Assembly: GCA_910579225.1 (NCBI GenBank)
Contig: CAJTTI010000003.1
Coordinates: 83,337-147,336, forward strand
Length of the DNA stretch: 64,000 nt
Direction of reading: 5' to 3'
Source of the DNA: an uncultured Lachnospiraceae bacterium
Lineage (GTDB): Bacteria; Bacillota; Clostridia; Lachnospirales; Lachnospiraceae
Shown: positions 24,972-33,312 of the stretch, piece by piece
Layout of the letters: the number at the start of each line of letters is the position of its first letter
Numbering within the stretch: position 1 is the stretch's first letter
Notes under the pieces: generated by a model
What the model saw: the letters and a program-made list of their open reading frames with translations, nothing else
What the model was told of the DNA's origin: nothing
Database searches by the model: none
Made by a program: the position numbers and the translations under genes

Positions 24972-25970
24972 ATGTGTATAAAAACCAAAACGTTTATTAC
25001 AGATACAGTAAATCCATATCTTAATCTTGCCATAGAAGAATATCTTCTGCATGAGGTGAAAGACGGAGAATGTATTCTCTATTTGTGGCAGAACCGGCAT
25101 ACGGTGGTCATCGGCAGAAACCAGAACTGCTGGAAAGAATGCAAAGTAAATGAACTGGAAGAGGACGGCGGCTATCTGGCCCGCCGTCTGTCCGGCGGCG
25201 GAGCGGTGTATCATGACCTGGGGAATCTTAATTTCACATTTTTGGCAGGCAAAGAAGATTATAATTTGGAGAAACAGTTAAGAGTCATTCAGAATGCTGT
25301 AGCGTCCTTCGGCCTTTTTGTGGAAAAGACAGGAAGAAATGATCTGACCGTGAATGGAAGGAAATTTTCTGGGAATGCCTTTTATGAGGAAAAAGGAAAA
25401 TGTTATCATCATGGCACTATTTTGATTGATTCCGATGTGGGACAGATGAGCCGGTTTCTCAATGTGTCGAAGGAAAAACTGGAATCCAAGGGCGTAAGCT
25501 CTGTGCGTGCGAGAGTAGGAAACCTCTCTGATTTATGTTCGGATATCACAGTGGAAACCATGAAAGAGCAGTTGCTGAAAGCGTTTGCAGGTGAATATGG
25601 CGGTGAGCCTGCTGCTGTGAACAGCCGGCAGATGGACTGGAAGCAGATAAAAGAATATGAAGACAGAAATGGATCATGGGACTGGAAATACGGAAGAAAG
25701 ATTCCGTTTACACATTCGTTCTCGTCTGGAAGATATCCATGGGGAAGCCTGGAATTTCAGATGCAGGTGGACAAAGGAGTGATTCGCGAATGTACGGTAT
25801 ATTCAGATGGACTGGAAGAGCGAATCGGACAGCTGGGTCCTGTACTGGAAGGGTGTCTATATAATAGAAGGAATATTCTGGATATGGTAGATGCGGAAAT
25901 GAAGAAACTGAACTTCGCATATGAAATGCAGAAAGATATCCTAAGGTTTCTTCAGGAAAACCTGGAATAA
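24972..25970 (+). CDS. lplA: Lipoate-protein ligase A
   Basis: A 332-residue ligase that activates lipoate with ATP and attaches it to lipoyl domains such as GcvH (and the E2 at 30761). The LplA signature RRLSGGGAVYHDLGNLNFTF and the KFSGNA substrate motif are present, followed by a C-terminal accessory domain (about residue 250 on). A GTG at 24963 overlaps the gcvPB stop, but the ATG at 24972 has better spacing from AGGAAAG. It is the last gene of the glycine operon and faces the MBL gene 18 bases away. Confidence 0.93.
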   Translation: MCIKTKTFITDTVNPYLNLAIEEYLLHEVKDGECILYLWQNRHTVVIGRNQNCWKECKVNELEEDGGYLARRLSGGGAVYHDLGNLNFTFLAGKEDYNLEKQLRVIQNAVASFGLFVEKTGRNDLTVNGRKFSGNAFYEEKGKCYHHGTILIDSDVGQMSRFLNVSKEKLESKGVSSVRARVGNLSDLCSDITVETMKEQLLKAFAGEYGGEPAAVNSRQMDWKQIKEYEDRNGSWDWKYGRKIPFTHSFSSGRYPWGSLEFQMQVDKGVIRECTVYSDGLEERIGQLGPVLEGCLYNRRNILDMVDAEMKKLNFAYEMQKDILRFLQENLE

Positions 25971-25988
25971 GCAGATTAAAGCAACAGA

Positions 25989-26750
25989 TCAGCTTCCCAG
26001 TCGATAACATGTGCCTGCTGTCTGACAGTATACAGGACGTGCCAAGCCATCCCGGGCTTCCTGGCAGATCTTAACCGTACTGGAGATCCAGTTTCCGGGA
26101 TCCAGTTCGGGTGAAGGAAGATGAACCAAAAATATCTGGTCAGGAGAAAAAGATTCAGCCAGACATTTTCTGGCTGATTTCAGTCCGAGAAAAGGGAATG
26201 GGCATATCAGCACATCTATCTTTTGCGTGTACTGTCTCAGACGGCGGTAGAAAGATTCCCCGGGACGGGCGTCGCCTGTAATCAGCAGATGCTTTTGGTC
26301 TGTTTCCACAAGCAGGCTGTCGTGTTCGGTTTTTAATGCTTCATTTCCCATGTGACTGGAACGGATTCTGCGGATCCGGACGTTAGCATGTTCCCATAGA
26401 GGATTTTCGCCCTGAGAGGTTTCCGACAGAAAACGCCCAGGAGAAATGAACTCTTCTTTTATCAGTTCTTCCTGTGTCTTTTTTGTACCCCAAAATAACG
26501 TATGTTCATGCCTGCGGAGATAATCTCCGGTTTTCTTACATGAAAAATGATCATGATGTTCGTGTGTAACGGTCAGAAGCTCCACTATGGGGAAAAAACA
26601 GCCTTCCATCAACAAATTTCTGTGATTTTCCATCAATCCCATGTACGGAGAGATGTTTTCTCCTGTAAAAATGTCGAATCCTATATTTATATCCTCTGTC
26701 TCGAGGATAATTCCTGCATTGCTCATATACCATATGTTCAGTTTCTGCAT
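25989..26750 (-). CDS. Metallo-beta-lactamase-fold hydrolase
   Basis: A 253-residue MBL-fold protein with the dinuclear-metal motif THEHHDHF (HxHxDH), a later GDARPG aspartate and a C-terminal VHLPSPE segment. The N-terminus MQKLNIWYMSNAGIILE resembles UlaG/YtnP-type small hydrolases rather than beta-lactamases. AGGGAA precedes the ATG. It is a single gene convergent with lplA. The substrate cannot be inferred. Confidence 0.82.
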   Translation of the reverse strand: MQKLNIWYMSNAGIILETEDINIGFDIFTGENISPYMGLMENHRNLLMEGCFFPIVELLTVTHEHHDHFSCKKTGDYLRRHEHTLFWGTKKTQEELIKEEFISPGRFLSETSQGENPLWEHANVRIRRIRSSHMGNEALKTEHDSLLVETDQKHLLITGDARPGESFYRRLRQYTQKIDVLICPFPFLGLKSARKCLAESFSPDQIFLVHLPSPELDPGNWISSTVKICQEARDGLARPVYCQTAGTCYRLGS

Positions 26751-26848
26751 TGTTTCCCTGCGATTGTTTTCTTTTTATTATAAGACAATTCAAAGAAAAT
26801 AACAATGTGCGGGATATATGAAAAAGAATGGAAAATATGGAGCTTCAG

Positions 26849-26854
26849 TATAAT
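26849..26854 (+). promoter_or_regulatory. -10 box for the PucR regulator gene
   Basis: A perfect TATAAT lies 57 bases before the pucR-like ATG. No good -35 hexamer is seen at 16-18 bases. Confidence 0.35.
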
Positions 26855-26911
26855 TCGGAAAAACAGTCACAATAGTAAAATTTTAACAAAAAACAGAAGG
26901 AGGTTCAAACT

Positions 26912-28540
26912 ATGACACTACGTGAACTGTTAAAAACTAAAGAACTGAGCGATCTGAAAATTATCAATAAAAATGCGGATCTGGACAGGATTGTGTCTAC
27001 AGTGGAGTCTACAGAGACTCCGGATGTTGCAGGATATCTGCCGAAAAATGCGCTGTTGATCACAACTGCCATGGCATATAAAGAGGACCAGAAGGAATTG
27101 TGCAGGCTGATTGAAAGTCTGGATCAACTGCCTTGTGCGGGTATGGCTGTAAAGATCGGAAGATTTATTGATGAGCTGAGTCAGGAAGTTATTGATCAGG
27201 CTGATGCTCTTGGATTCCCGTTGTTGCAGATTCCCATGTATCAGACTTTGGGAGAAGTTTATCATCGTGTATTGGCGTGCATTTGGGGAAATGAAAACGA
27301 GGATCTTTTATATGCACTGAATGTACAGAAAGTATTTTACGACTTGATTTTGCAGCGGGCTTCCATGGGAAAACTGGTGCATACTTTGGGAATGATACTA
27401 AAACAGCCGGTAATGATCTTCAGCCTCTTTGGAGAATTATGCGGTTCCAGCAATACAGGCAAAAAAGAAGAAAAAGTGATGGAAACGATGTATCAGGAGC
27501 TTTTGTTGGAGATCAGAGGACTGAAATATTCCCAAACGTTCAAAATGAAAGGTTCGGAAAACAGAGAATTTACCATTTATCCCATACAGGCCGCAAGCTA
27601 TAATACGCATTACCTGGTGGTGCTGGAGCAGGAAGAGAAGAAGATGGATGAAGTACTGGGATTTGCGCTTGGGCAGATTCTGCTGATTTTCGGTATTCAT
27701 TTCTATAAGAGATTTTATATGAGTTATAACGAGATTCTCCTGAGAAACCATTTTTTCCAAAACTATATCAGAAGTGGTCAGAAGGATAAGAAATTCATGT
27801 ATCAGATGGTGTTGGAAGGGAAAAATTTTGGGTTGGGAATCAGTTCGTATTATAAAGTGGTGATTGCAAAACTGCCGGAAATGGAAGGAAAGATCTTCAA
27901 TTCCTCCAGATTTATGCGCAGGGAGGAGTACTATATCATGATTTATGACTGGCTGAAACATCAGCTGGAGGGACGAAAAAGCGTCTGCCTGACTGTACTG
28001 CCGGATATGGAGGAATGGAGTTATGTGATTATCATTCAGGAGAATCCTTATGCCCTGGAAGAAAAAAAACTGATTAAGATACATGACTGGCTGAAAGAAG
28101 TATTGGATACGGAGATTCTGTTTTCCTGCGGGAACAGTGTATCTGATCTGAATAACCTGGAGAATTCCTATTGGAAGGCAAAGTCGGGATTTCACAATGG
28201 GGAGGCCGGGAAAAAGGCGTCCTATATCTGCTACTACAAGCCGCAGAATATTCTGGAACTGATGGAAGATATTGCAACTACACAGATCAAGGAGGTATGT
28301 ATCCAGATGCTTCGGACCCTGGCATATCCCCAGGATGAGATGTCTCTGGAACTCAGAAAAACACTTAAAGTTTACCTGGAGAATCACTGCAGTATTATCA
28401 ATACTTCTAATAAACTGTTTTTGCACAGGAACACAATCCGATACCGTATCAAAAAATGTCAGGAAATACTGGAAAATGACCTGACAGATCCGGATTACTG
28501 TTTCCAGCTCCAGCTTGGGCTGATGTTTACAGAGATCTGA
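26912..28540 (+). CDS. PucR-family transcriptional regulator
   Basis: A 542-residue regulator with the PucR architecture. An N-terminal purine-catabolism-regulator domain (residues about 1-125, starting MTLRELLKTKEL) is followed by a middle GGDEF-like region and a C-terminal Fis-like HTH_30 (about 480-535: LKVYLENHCSIINTSNKLFLHRNTIRYRIKK). In Bacillus, PucR controls uric acid and allantoin use. AAGGAGG precedes the ATG. It stands directly before the 24-gene ureide-type cluster on the same strand, which makes it the likely activator of that cluster. Confidence 0.88.
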   Translation: MTLRELLKTKELSDLKIINKNADLDRIVSTVESTETPDVAGYLPKNALLITTAMAYKEDQKELCRLIESLDQLPCAGMAVKIGRFIDELSQEVIDQADALGFPLLQIPMYQTLGEVYHRVLACIWGNENEDLLYALNVQKVFYDLILQRASMGKLVHTLGMILKQPVMIFSLFGELCGSSNTGKKEEKVMETMYQELLLEIRGLKYSQTFKMKGSENREFTIYPIQAASYNTHYLVVLEQEEKKMDEVLGFALGQILLIFGIHFYKRFYMSYNEILLRNHFFQNYIRSGQKDKKFMYQMVLEGKNFGLGISSYYKVVIAKLPEMEGKIFNSSRFMRREEYYIMIYDWLKHQLEGRKSVCLTVLPDMEEWSYVIIIQENPYALEEKKLIKIHDWLKEVLDTEILFSCGNSVSDLNNLENSYWKAKSGFHNGEAGKKASYICYYKPQNILELMEDIATTQIKEVCIQMLRTLAYPQDEMSLELRKTLKVYLENHCSIINTSNKLFLHRNTIRYRIKKCQEILENDLTDPDYCFQLQLGLMFTEI

Positions 28541-28579
28541 TATGCAGGCATGTCTGTTCAGCCAAATATTCGGAATTTC

Positions 28580-28596
28580 GCCAGATATCATCTGGC
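28580..28596. promoter_or_regulatory. Inverted repeat between pucR-like gene and the cluster
   Basis: GCCAGAT-ATC-ATCTGGC is a perfect 7-3-7 inverted repeat 40 bases after the regulator stop and about 190 bases before the first cluster gene. There is no T-run, so an operator is more likely than a terminator. The rest of the 28541-28785 gap is AT-rich with a TATAAT at 28726-28731, a candidate cluster promoter lacking a clear -35. Confidence 0.45.
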
Positions 28597-28785
28597 CAAT
28601 ATACTGGAATGATGTGCCATTTGCTGAAAATAAATCCGGGAAAATGGGTGTATCGTGTGCAATATGGACGAATAATAAAATCGTTTTGTTCAGGGGGGAC
28701 ATATTCTTGGCGGGAGTGGCTGTATTATAATTTTCTTAATCATTATAACGGTATTTGAATCAAAAAAAGACATGGAGGGCGGCAT

Positions 28786-29754
28786 ATGGATAAGAGTACA
28801 TTGACAGACATTTATAACCGTATGGTCACGATACGGAAATTTGAAGAAAAAGCGCAGACTTTATTTTCTCAGGGACAGCTTGCAGGATTTCTTCATCTGT
28901 ATATTGGCGAGGAAGCAGTGGCTGCAGGTGTATGCGCGGCACTGAATGATGATGATTATATTGTAAGTACACACAGAGGTCATGGACATCTGATTGCCAA
29001 GGGTGGAGACGTGAACCGAATCATGGCAGAGCTGTACGGAAAAACCACAGGATACTGCAAAGGAAAAGGCGGCTCCATGCATGTGGCAGACTTTTCTAAA
29101 GGGATGCTGGGTGCTTGTGGAATCGTAGGAGGAGGAATTCCAATCGCAGTGGGAGCTGCTCTGAGCAGCAAGCTGAGAGGAACCGGGCAGGTAGCAGTCT
29201 CATTTTTTGGAGATGGTGCTTCCAACGAAGGAAGTTTTCATGAATCAGTGAATTTTGCAGCAGTCCAGAAGCTGCCGGTGATCTTCCTGGTGGAAAACAA
29301 CAGATATGGAGAGTTTACACCTCAGCACAGAGCTATGAGAGTGGAAGATATTTCATCCAGAGCAACAGGGTATGGGATACCTGGTGTGATTGTGGATGGA
29401 ATGGATGCGGTAGAAGTATATAAAGTAACCAGAGAATGGGTTGAAAAGCTGAGAAATGGCGGGGGTCCGGTGATTATTGAAGCAAAAACCCACAGAAAAT
29501 CCGGGCATTCGGAAGGGGAGACCGTATTTCTGGACGGACAGAAATACAGACTTGCAGAAGAAGAGAAGATTGCCATGGAGACAGATCCGATTGAAAGTCT
29601 CAGGAATTACATATTAGAACAGGGCATGGCTGCAGGTCAGGAGCTGGATGAGCTGGAGAAGGCGGCACAGCAGAAGATCGAAGATGCAGTGACATTTGCA
29701 CAGAACAGTCCGTTCCCGGAGAAAGAAGAACTGTACACAGATACATGGGTTTGA
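28786..29754 (+). CDS. TPP-dependent 2-oxoacid/acetoin dehydrogenase E1 alpha subunit
   Basis: A 322-residue E1 alpha of the pyruvate/acetoin/branched-chain 2-oxoacid dehydrogenase family. It decarboxylates a 2-oxoacid (or cleaves acetoin) on thiamine diphosphate. The TPP motif is GDGASNEGSFHESVNFAA...FLVENN, and the N-terminus YNRMVTIRKFEEKAQ is typical of AcoA/PdhA. GGAGGG precedes the ATG. It is followed within 10 bases by E1 beta and then a short E2. The matching E3 is 23 kb downstream at the end of the same gene run. The true substrate is not readable from the sequence; the setting argues for a 2-oxoacid from ureide breakdown. Confidence 0.9.
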   Translation: MDKSTLTDIYNRMVTIRKFEEKAQTLFSQGQLAGFLHLYIGEEAVAAGVCAALNDDDYIVSTHRGHGHLIAKGGDVNRIMAELYGKTTGYCKGKGGSMHVADFSKGMLGACGIVGGGIPIAVGAALSSKLRGTGQVAVSFFGDGASNEGSFHESVNFAAVQKLPVIFLVENNRYGEFTPQHRAMRVEDISSRATGYGIPGVIVDGMDAVEVYKVTREWVEKLRNGGGPVIIEAKTHRKSGHSEGETVFLDGQKYRLAEEEKIAMETDPIESLRNYILEQGMAAGQELDELEKAAQQKIEDAVTFAQNSPFPEKEELYTDTWV

Positions 29755-29764
29755 GGTGAGGAGA

Positions 29765-30733
29765 ATGAGAAAATATTATATTAAGGCAGTGCAGGAAGCT
29801 TTATTTGAAGAGATGGCCCGTGATGAAAGAGTTTTTCTGATGGGAGAAGATGTGAAAATTGGTTGTTTTGCCGCGACGAGAGGGTTGGCGGCAAAGTTTG
29901 GAGAGGAGCGGGTAATTGACACGCCGATCTCTGAATTGGGTGTTGCCGGGGCCGGCGTAGGGGCAGCGGCAACCGGTATGCGCCCGATTGTGGATCTGAT
30001 GTTTGGGCAGTTCTTGATGCTGGCTTATGACCAGGTGTCCAATCAGGCCAATGCCATGCGGTATATGTTCGGTGGACAGACAACCGTACCAGTTACCTAT
30101 CTGGTGCAGAATGGTACGGGTTCCTGCTTAGGACCGCACCACAGCAATTCAGTGCATCCGTTGTTTATGAATATTCCTCTTGTAAAAGTAATCATGCCAA
30201 GCTGTCCGAAGGATGCAAAAGGATTACTGAAATCGGCTATAAGAGATGATAATCCGGTTGTCTTCTTCAATCATACGTCACTGGGCAGTATGAAAGGAGA
30301 GGTGCCTGAAGAAGGGGAATTCCTGATTCCGCTGGGCAAAGGAGAGATCAAAAAGGAAGGCGATCATATTACGCTTTGTGCAGTCGGGCTGATGGTCAAC
30401 ACCTGTCTGAAAGCTGCAAAGGATCTGGAGAAAGAAGGAATCCACGCAGAAGTGGTGGATCTTCGTACCCTGAAACCATGGGATAAAGAGCTGGTGCTTA
30501 CAAGTGTGAAAAAGACAGGAAGGTTCCTGGCAGTGGATGAGAGCTATCATACCTGCGGCGCCGGCGCAGAATGGGTTGCAACCGTGGCAGAGGAGAGCTT
30601 TGCAGATCTGAAATGTCCGCCTTCGCGGCTGTCTGGAGCGGAGATTCCGGTTCCGTTTAGTCCTGCACTGCAGAAATATGCGGTTCCGGGAAAAGAAGAG
30701 ATCATCAAGAAAGTTAAGGAAATGGTTCAATAA
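29765..30733 (+). CDS. 2-oxoacid/acetoin dehydrogenase E1 beta subunit
   Basis: A 322-residue E1 beta (transketolase central plus C-terminal domains), partner of the preceding E1 alpha in an alpha2beta2 thiamine enzyme. Landmarks are ALFEEMARDERVFLMGEDV, DTPISELGVAGAGVGAAATGMRPIVDLMF and the C-terminal VVDLRTLKPWD. The frame is open upstream into E1 alpha, but the ATG at 29765 has GAGGTGAGG at good spacing and the canonical N-terminus MRKYYIKAVQEAL. Confidence 0.92.
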   Translation: MRKYYIKAVQEALFEEMARDERVFLMGEDVKIGCFAATRGLAAKFGEERVIDTPISELGVAGAGVGAAATGMRPIVDLMFGQFLMLAYDQVSNQANAMRYMFGGQTTVPVTYLVQNGTGSCLGPHHSNSVHPLFMNIPLVKVIMPSCPKDAKGLLKSAIRDDNPVVFFNHTSLGSMKGEVPEEGEFLIPLGKGEIKKEGDHITLCAVGLMVNTCLKAAKDLEKEGIHAEVVDLRTLKPWDKELVLTSVKKTGRFLAVDESYHTCGAGAEWVATVAEESFADLKCPPSRLSGAEIPVPFSPALQKYAVPGKEEIIKKVKEMVQ

Positions 30734-30760
30734 ACAAATAAAAGAAACGGGGTGAAGATT

Positions 30761-31747
30761 ATGGCGAAAACACCAGTCTATATGCCGAAATTCGGCCTGA
30801 CAATGGTAGAAGCTGAAATAATGGAAGTCTATGTGGAAAAAGGAGAGGAAGTGTCTGAAGGGGACCCGTTGTTTTCCATAGAGACAGAGAAGACTACGAC
30901 GGATATTGAGGCGCCGTGCGACGGATATGCAACGCAGCCGCTTTTTGAAGTGGGAGACGAAGTTGAAGTAGGGACAGTCCTCATGTACATAGCTGACACG
31001 CAGGAAGAGGCAGAGGAAGAGGCAGAAGAGGAAACATCCGGTGAGGTTTCTGCAAAAGAGGCGCCGGAGCTTCAGCCGGAAGAAAAAGCGGAAGAAGCCG
31101 GGGAACCAATCAGCAGGATGCGCAGGATCATTGCAGATAATATGAAAAATAGCCTTCAGAATACGGCCCAGCTGACGCATTTTAAGACGGTCCGGGTGGA
31201 CAGTCTGGCAGAGTATAAGGCAGGCCTTGAGGGCGTCTCTTATAATGATCTGCTTGTGAAGGCTTTCGGAAAAGCTTTGAAAGAGTATGAGAAAGCAAGA
31301 GTGCAGTTTGTTGGTTCCAGGGCGGTTCGAATGGACAAGATTGATATTGGACTTGCTGTGGCGCTGGATGACGGGCTGATTGTTCCCGCGATCCGAAATG
31401 TAGATGTGCTCTCCCTGGAGCAAATTGCAGAGGAAAGAAAACGTCTGGTAAAAGCAGCCAGAGAAAATGCGCTCCAGCCGGAAGATACAGGGAATGCAGT
31501 TGCGACTCTTACCAATCTGGGAATGCAGCAGATTGATTTCTTTACACCAATTTTGAATACGCCGGAGACATTGATTCTGGGTGTGGGCAGAATGATGGAA
31601 GTTCCGTGGGTGGAAGATGGAAAGATCGTTGTGGCCAAAGTGATGGGACTGAGTCTGACCTTTGATCATCAGGTTCTGGATGGCAAGGATGCGGCAGATT
31701 TCTTACAGATCTTTACAGAGTTACTGGAGGATCCGTCCCGGCTTTGA
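30761..31747 (+). CDS. Short dihydrolipoyl acyltransferase (E2) lacking an E3-binding domain
   Basis: A 328-residue E2. Residues 1-80 are a lipoyl domain with Lys44 in ETEKTTTDI. An acidic Glu-rich linker runs about 80-115. The catalytic domain follows from about residue 118 (RMRRIIADNM) to the end, with His303 in DHQVLDG. The peripheral-subunit-binding domain of about 35 residues that normally lies between linker and catalytic domain is not there, so E3 binding must differ or be weak. ATG 30761 is chosen over GTG 30752 because GGGGTG lies 7 bases before it. It follows E1 alpha/beta. Confidence 0.88.
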   Translation: MAKTPVYMPKFGLTMVEAEIMEVYVEKGEEVSEGDPLFSIETEKTTTDIEAPCDGYATQPLFEVGDEVEVGTVLMYIADTQEEAEEEAEEETSGEVSAKEAPELQPEEKAEEAGEPISRMRRIIADNMKNSLQNTAQLTHFKTVRVDSLAEYKAGLEGVSYNDLLVKAFGKALKEYEKARVQFVGSRAVRMDKIDIGLAVALDDGLIVPAIRNVDVLSLEQIAEERKRLVKAARENALQPEDTGNAVATLTNLGMQQIDFFTPILNTPETLILGVGRMMEVPWVEDGKIVVAKVMGLSLTFDHQVLDGKDAADFLQIFTELLEDPSRL

Positions 31748-31777
31748 TCTGCGGGCGGAATCAATGGGGAAGAGGGG

Positions 31778-33310
31778 ATGTCAATGGATGACAAAAGAAA
31801 AACATTGCTGGAAATGCACCACATCACCAAACGCTTCGCCAATGTAGTGGCAAATGATGATGTAAGCCTGACAGTGGAAGAAGGGGAAATACATGCACTG
31901 TTGGGGGAAAACGGGGCCGGAAAGTCGACACTTATGAATATGTTGTATGGCCTCTTGAAAAGAGATGAAGGTGAGATCATATGGAAAGGAGAGAAAGTCT
32001 CCATCCATTCGCCGGCGGAAGCAATCGAGACCGGGATTGGCATGATCCACCAGCATTTCCAGCTGGTAGAGAAATTTACCGTTCTTGAAAATATTATTTT
32101 AGGGAGAAAAGAAGGGAAATTTATTGAACTTCCCATGGAGAAAGCACAGCAGAAGATCATGGAGCTTTCCAACAGCTATGGATTGGATATCAAACCCAAT
32201 GCAGTCATAGAGAATCTTACAGTGGGTGAACAGCAGAAAGTGGAAATCATAAAAGCGCTGTACCGTAAATCAGATCTGCTGATTATGGATGAGCCGACTG
32301 CAGTGCTTACGCCTCAGGAAGTGACAAAATTGTTTGAAATCCTGAAGCGGCTGAGGAAAGACGGAAAATCAATTATTTTCATCAGCCATAAACTTCCGGA
32401 AGTGCTGGAACTGTGCGACAGTATTTCGATCATGAGAGACGGAAAGATGATCCGTACGCTGCCCAATTCACCGGACCTGGATTCCAGACAACTGGCGTCT
32501 TATATGGTGGGCAGGGATATCAGCCTCAACATTGAAAAAGAAGACATAGAACCGGGAGAAGCGGTACTGATTCTGGAACATGTGTGTGCGGATCCGGTGG
32601 CGGAATCTCCGGGAGTAAGAGATATTACTCTGGAGCTGCGCAGAGGAGAGATTCTCGGGATTGCCGGGGTAGACGGCAACGGCCAGGAGGATCTGTCGGA
32701 ACTGATTATGGGACTTCGGAAGCTGAAAGCAGGGAAGATCACAATACTAGGAGAAGATGCCAGTGAATATGATACGAAGAAAATAAGGCAGATGCCTATC
32801 GGGTATATCCCGGCAGACAGGAATCTGGCGGCATTGGTACTTGATTTCCCGCTGTATCTGAATGTGGCGATTAACCACCCGGACCGGAAACCTTACGGCA
32901 GTCGGTGGAAGCTGAATTACAAGGAGATTATTCAGACTACCAAAAGAAAGATGGAACAATTCCGCGTATCAGCATCCGGCCCCCGGGAACTGGCAGGCAA
33001 CTTAAGCGGCGGAAATCAGCAGAAAGTAGTGCTGGCAAGAGAAGTCGGGGAGAAAGTGGATCTGATTGTTGCAGTCTATCCTACAAGAGGTCTGGATATT
33101 GACGCTACCCATTTTGTGTTTGAGACCATGTTAAAAGCCAGAGATGAAGGGGCCGCTGTCCTGTATATCTCCACAGAGCTGGAAGAAATAATGACTTTGA
33201 GTGACAGGATTGGAGTTCTGTATGAAGGGACTCTAATGGATATCATGCCAGGAAAGGAAGCCAGTGTGGAGAAGATTGGGCTGCTTATGGCCGGAGAGCG
33301 GGTGTCATAA
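31778..33310 (+). CDS. BMP-type ABC importer, double ATPase subunit
   Basis: A 510-residue protein with two ABC domains in tandem, as in RbsA and the nucleoside-type NupB/YufO. The first has Walker A GENGAGKST, a degenerate signature LTVGEQQKVE and Walker B LLIMDEPTAVLTP. The second has a non-canonical Walker A GVDGNGQED and signature LSGGNQQKVV, as is usual in this family. It energises import by the two permeases that follow at 2- and 4-base gaps. Start 31778 or ATG 31784; GAGGGG spacing slightly favours the latter. Relatives carry purine nucleosides or related heterocycles. Confidence 0.93.
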   Translation: MSMDDKRKTLLEMHHITKRFANVVANDDVSLTVEEGEIHALLGENGAGKSTLMNMLYGLLKRDEGEIIWKGEKVSIHSPAEAIETGIGMIHQHFQLVEKFTVLENIILGRKEGKFIELPMEKAQQKIMELSNSYGLDIKPNAVIENLTVGEQQKVEIIKALYRKSDLLIMDEPTAVLTPQEVTKLFEILKRLRKDGKSIIFISHKLPEVLELCDSISIMRDGKMIRTLPNSPDLDSRQLASYMVGRDISLNIEKEDIEPGEAVLILEHVCADPVAESPGVRDITLELRRGEILGIAGVDGNGQEDLSELIMGLRKLKAGKITILGEDASEYDTKKIRQMPIGYIPADRNLAALVLDFPLYLNVAINHPDRKPYGSRWKLNYKEIIQTTKRKMEQFRVSASGPRELAGNLSGGNQQKVVLAREVGEKVDLIVAVYPTRGLDIDATHFVFETMLKARDEGAAVLYISTELEEIMTLSDRIGVLYEGTLMDIMPGKEASVEKIGLLMAGERVS

Positions 33311-33312
33311 AG

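Noticed and set aside
27437..28702. Minus-strand open frame of 421 codons
   Set aside because: Antisense to the PucR regulator gene; composition and lack of start signal indicate a shadow.
28707..28722. Possible sigma-54 promoter (TTGGCGGGAGTGGCTG) before the cluster
   Set aside because: The GG and GC elements are not at the required 10-base separation, and the upstream regulator is not a sigma-54 activator.
30278..31669. Minus-strand open frame of 463 codons
   Set aside because: Antisense to E1 beta and E2, Cys/His/Phe-rich composition typical of shadow frames, no family similarity.
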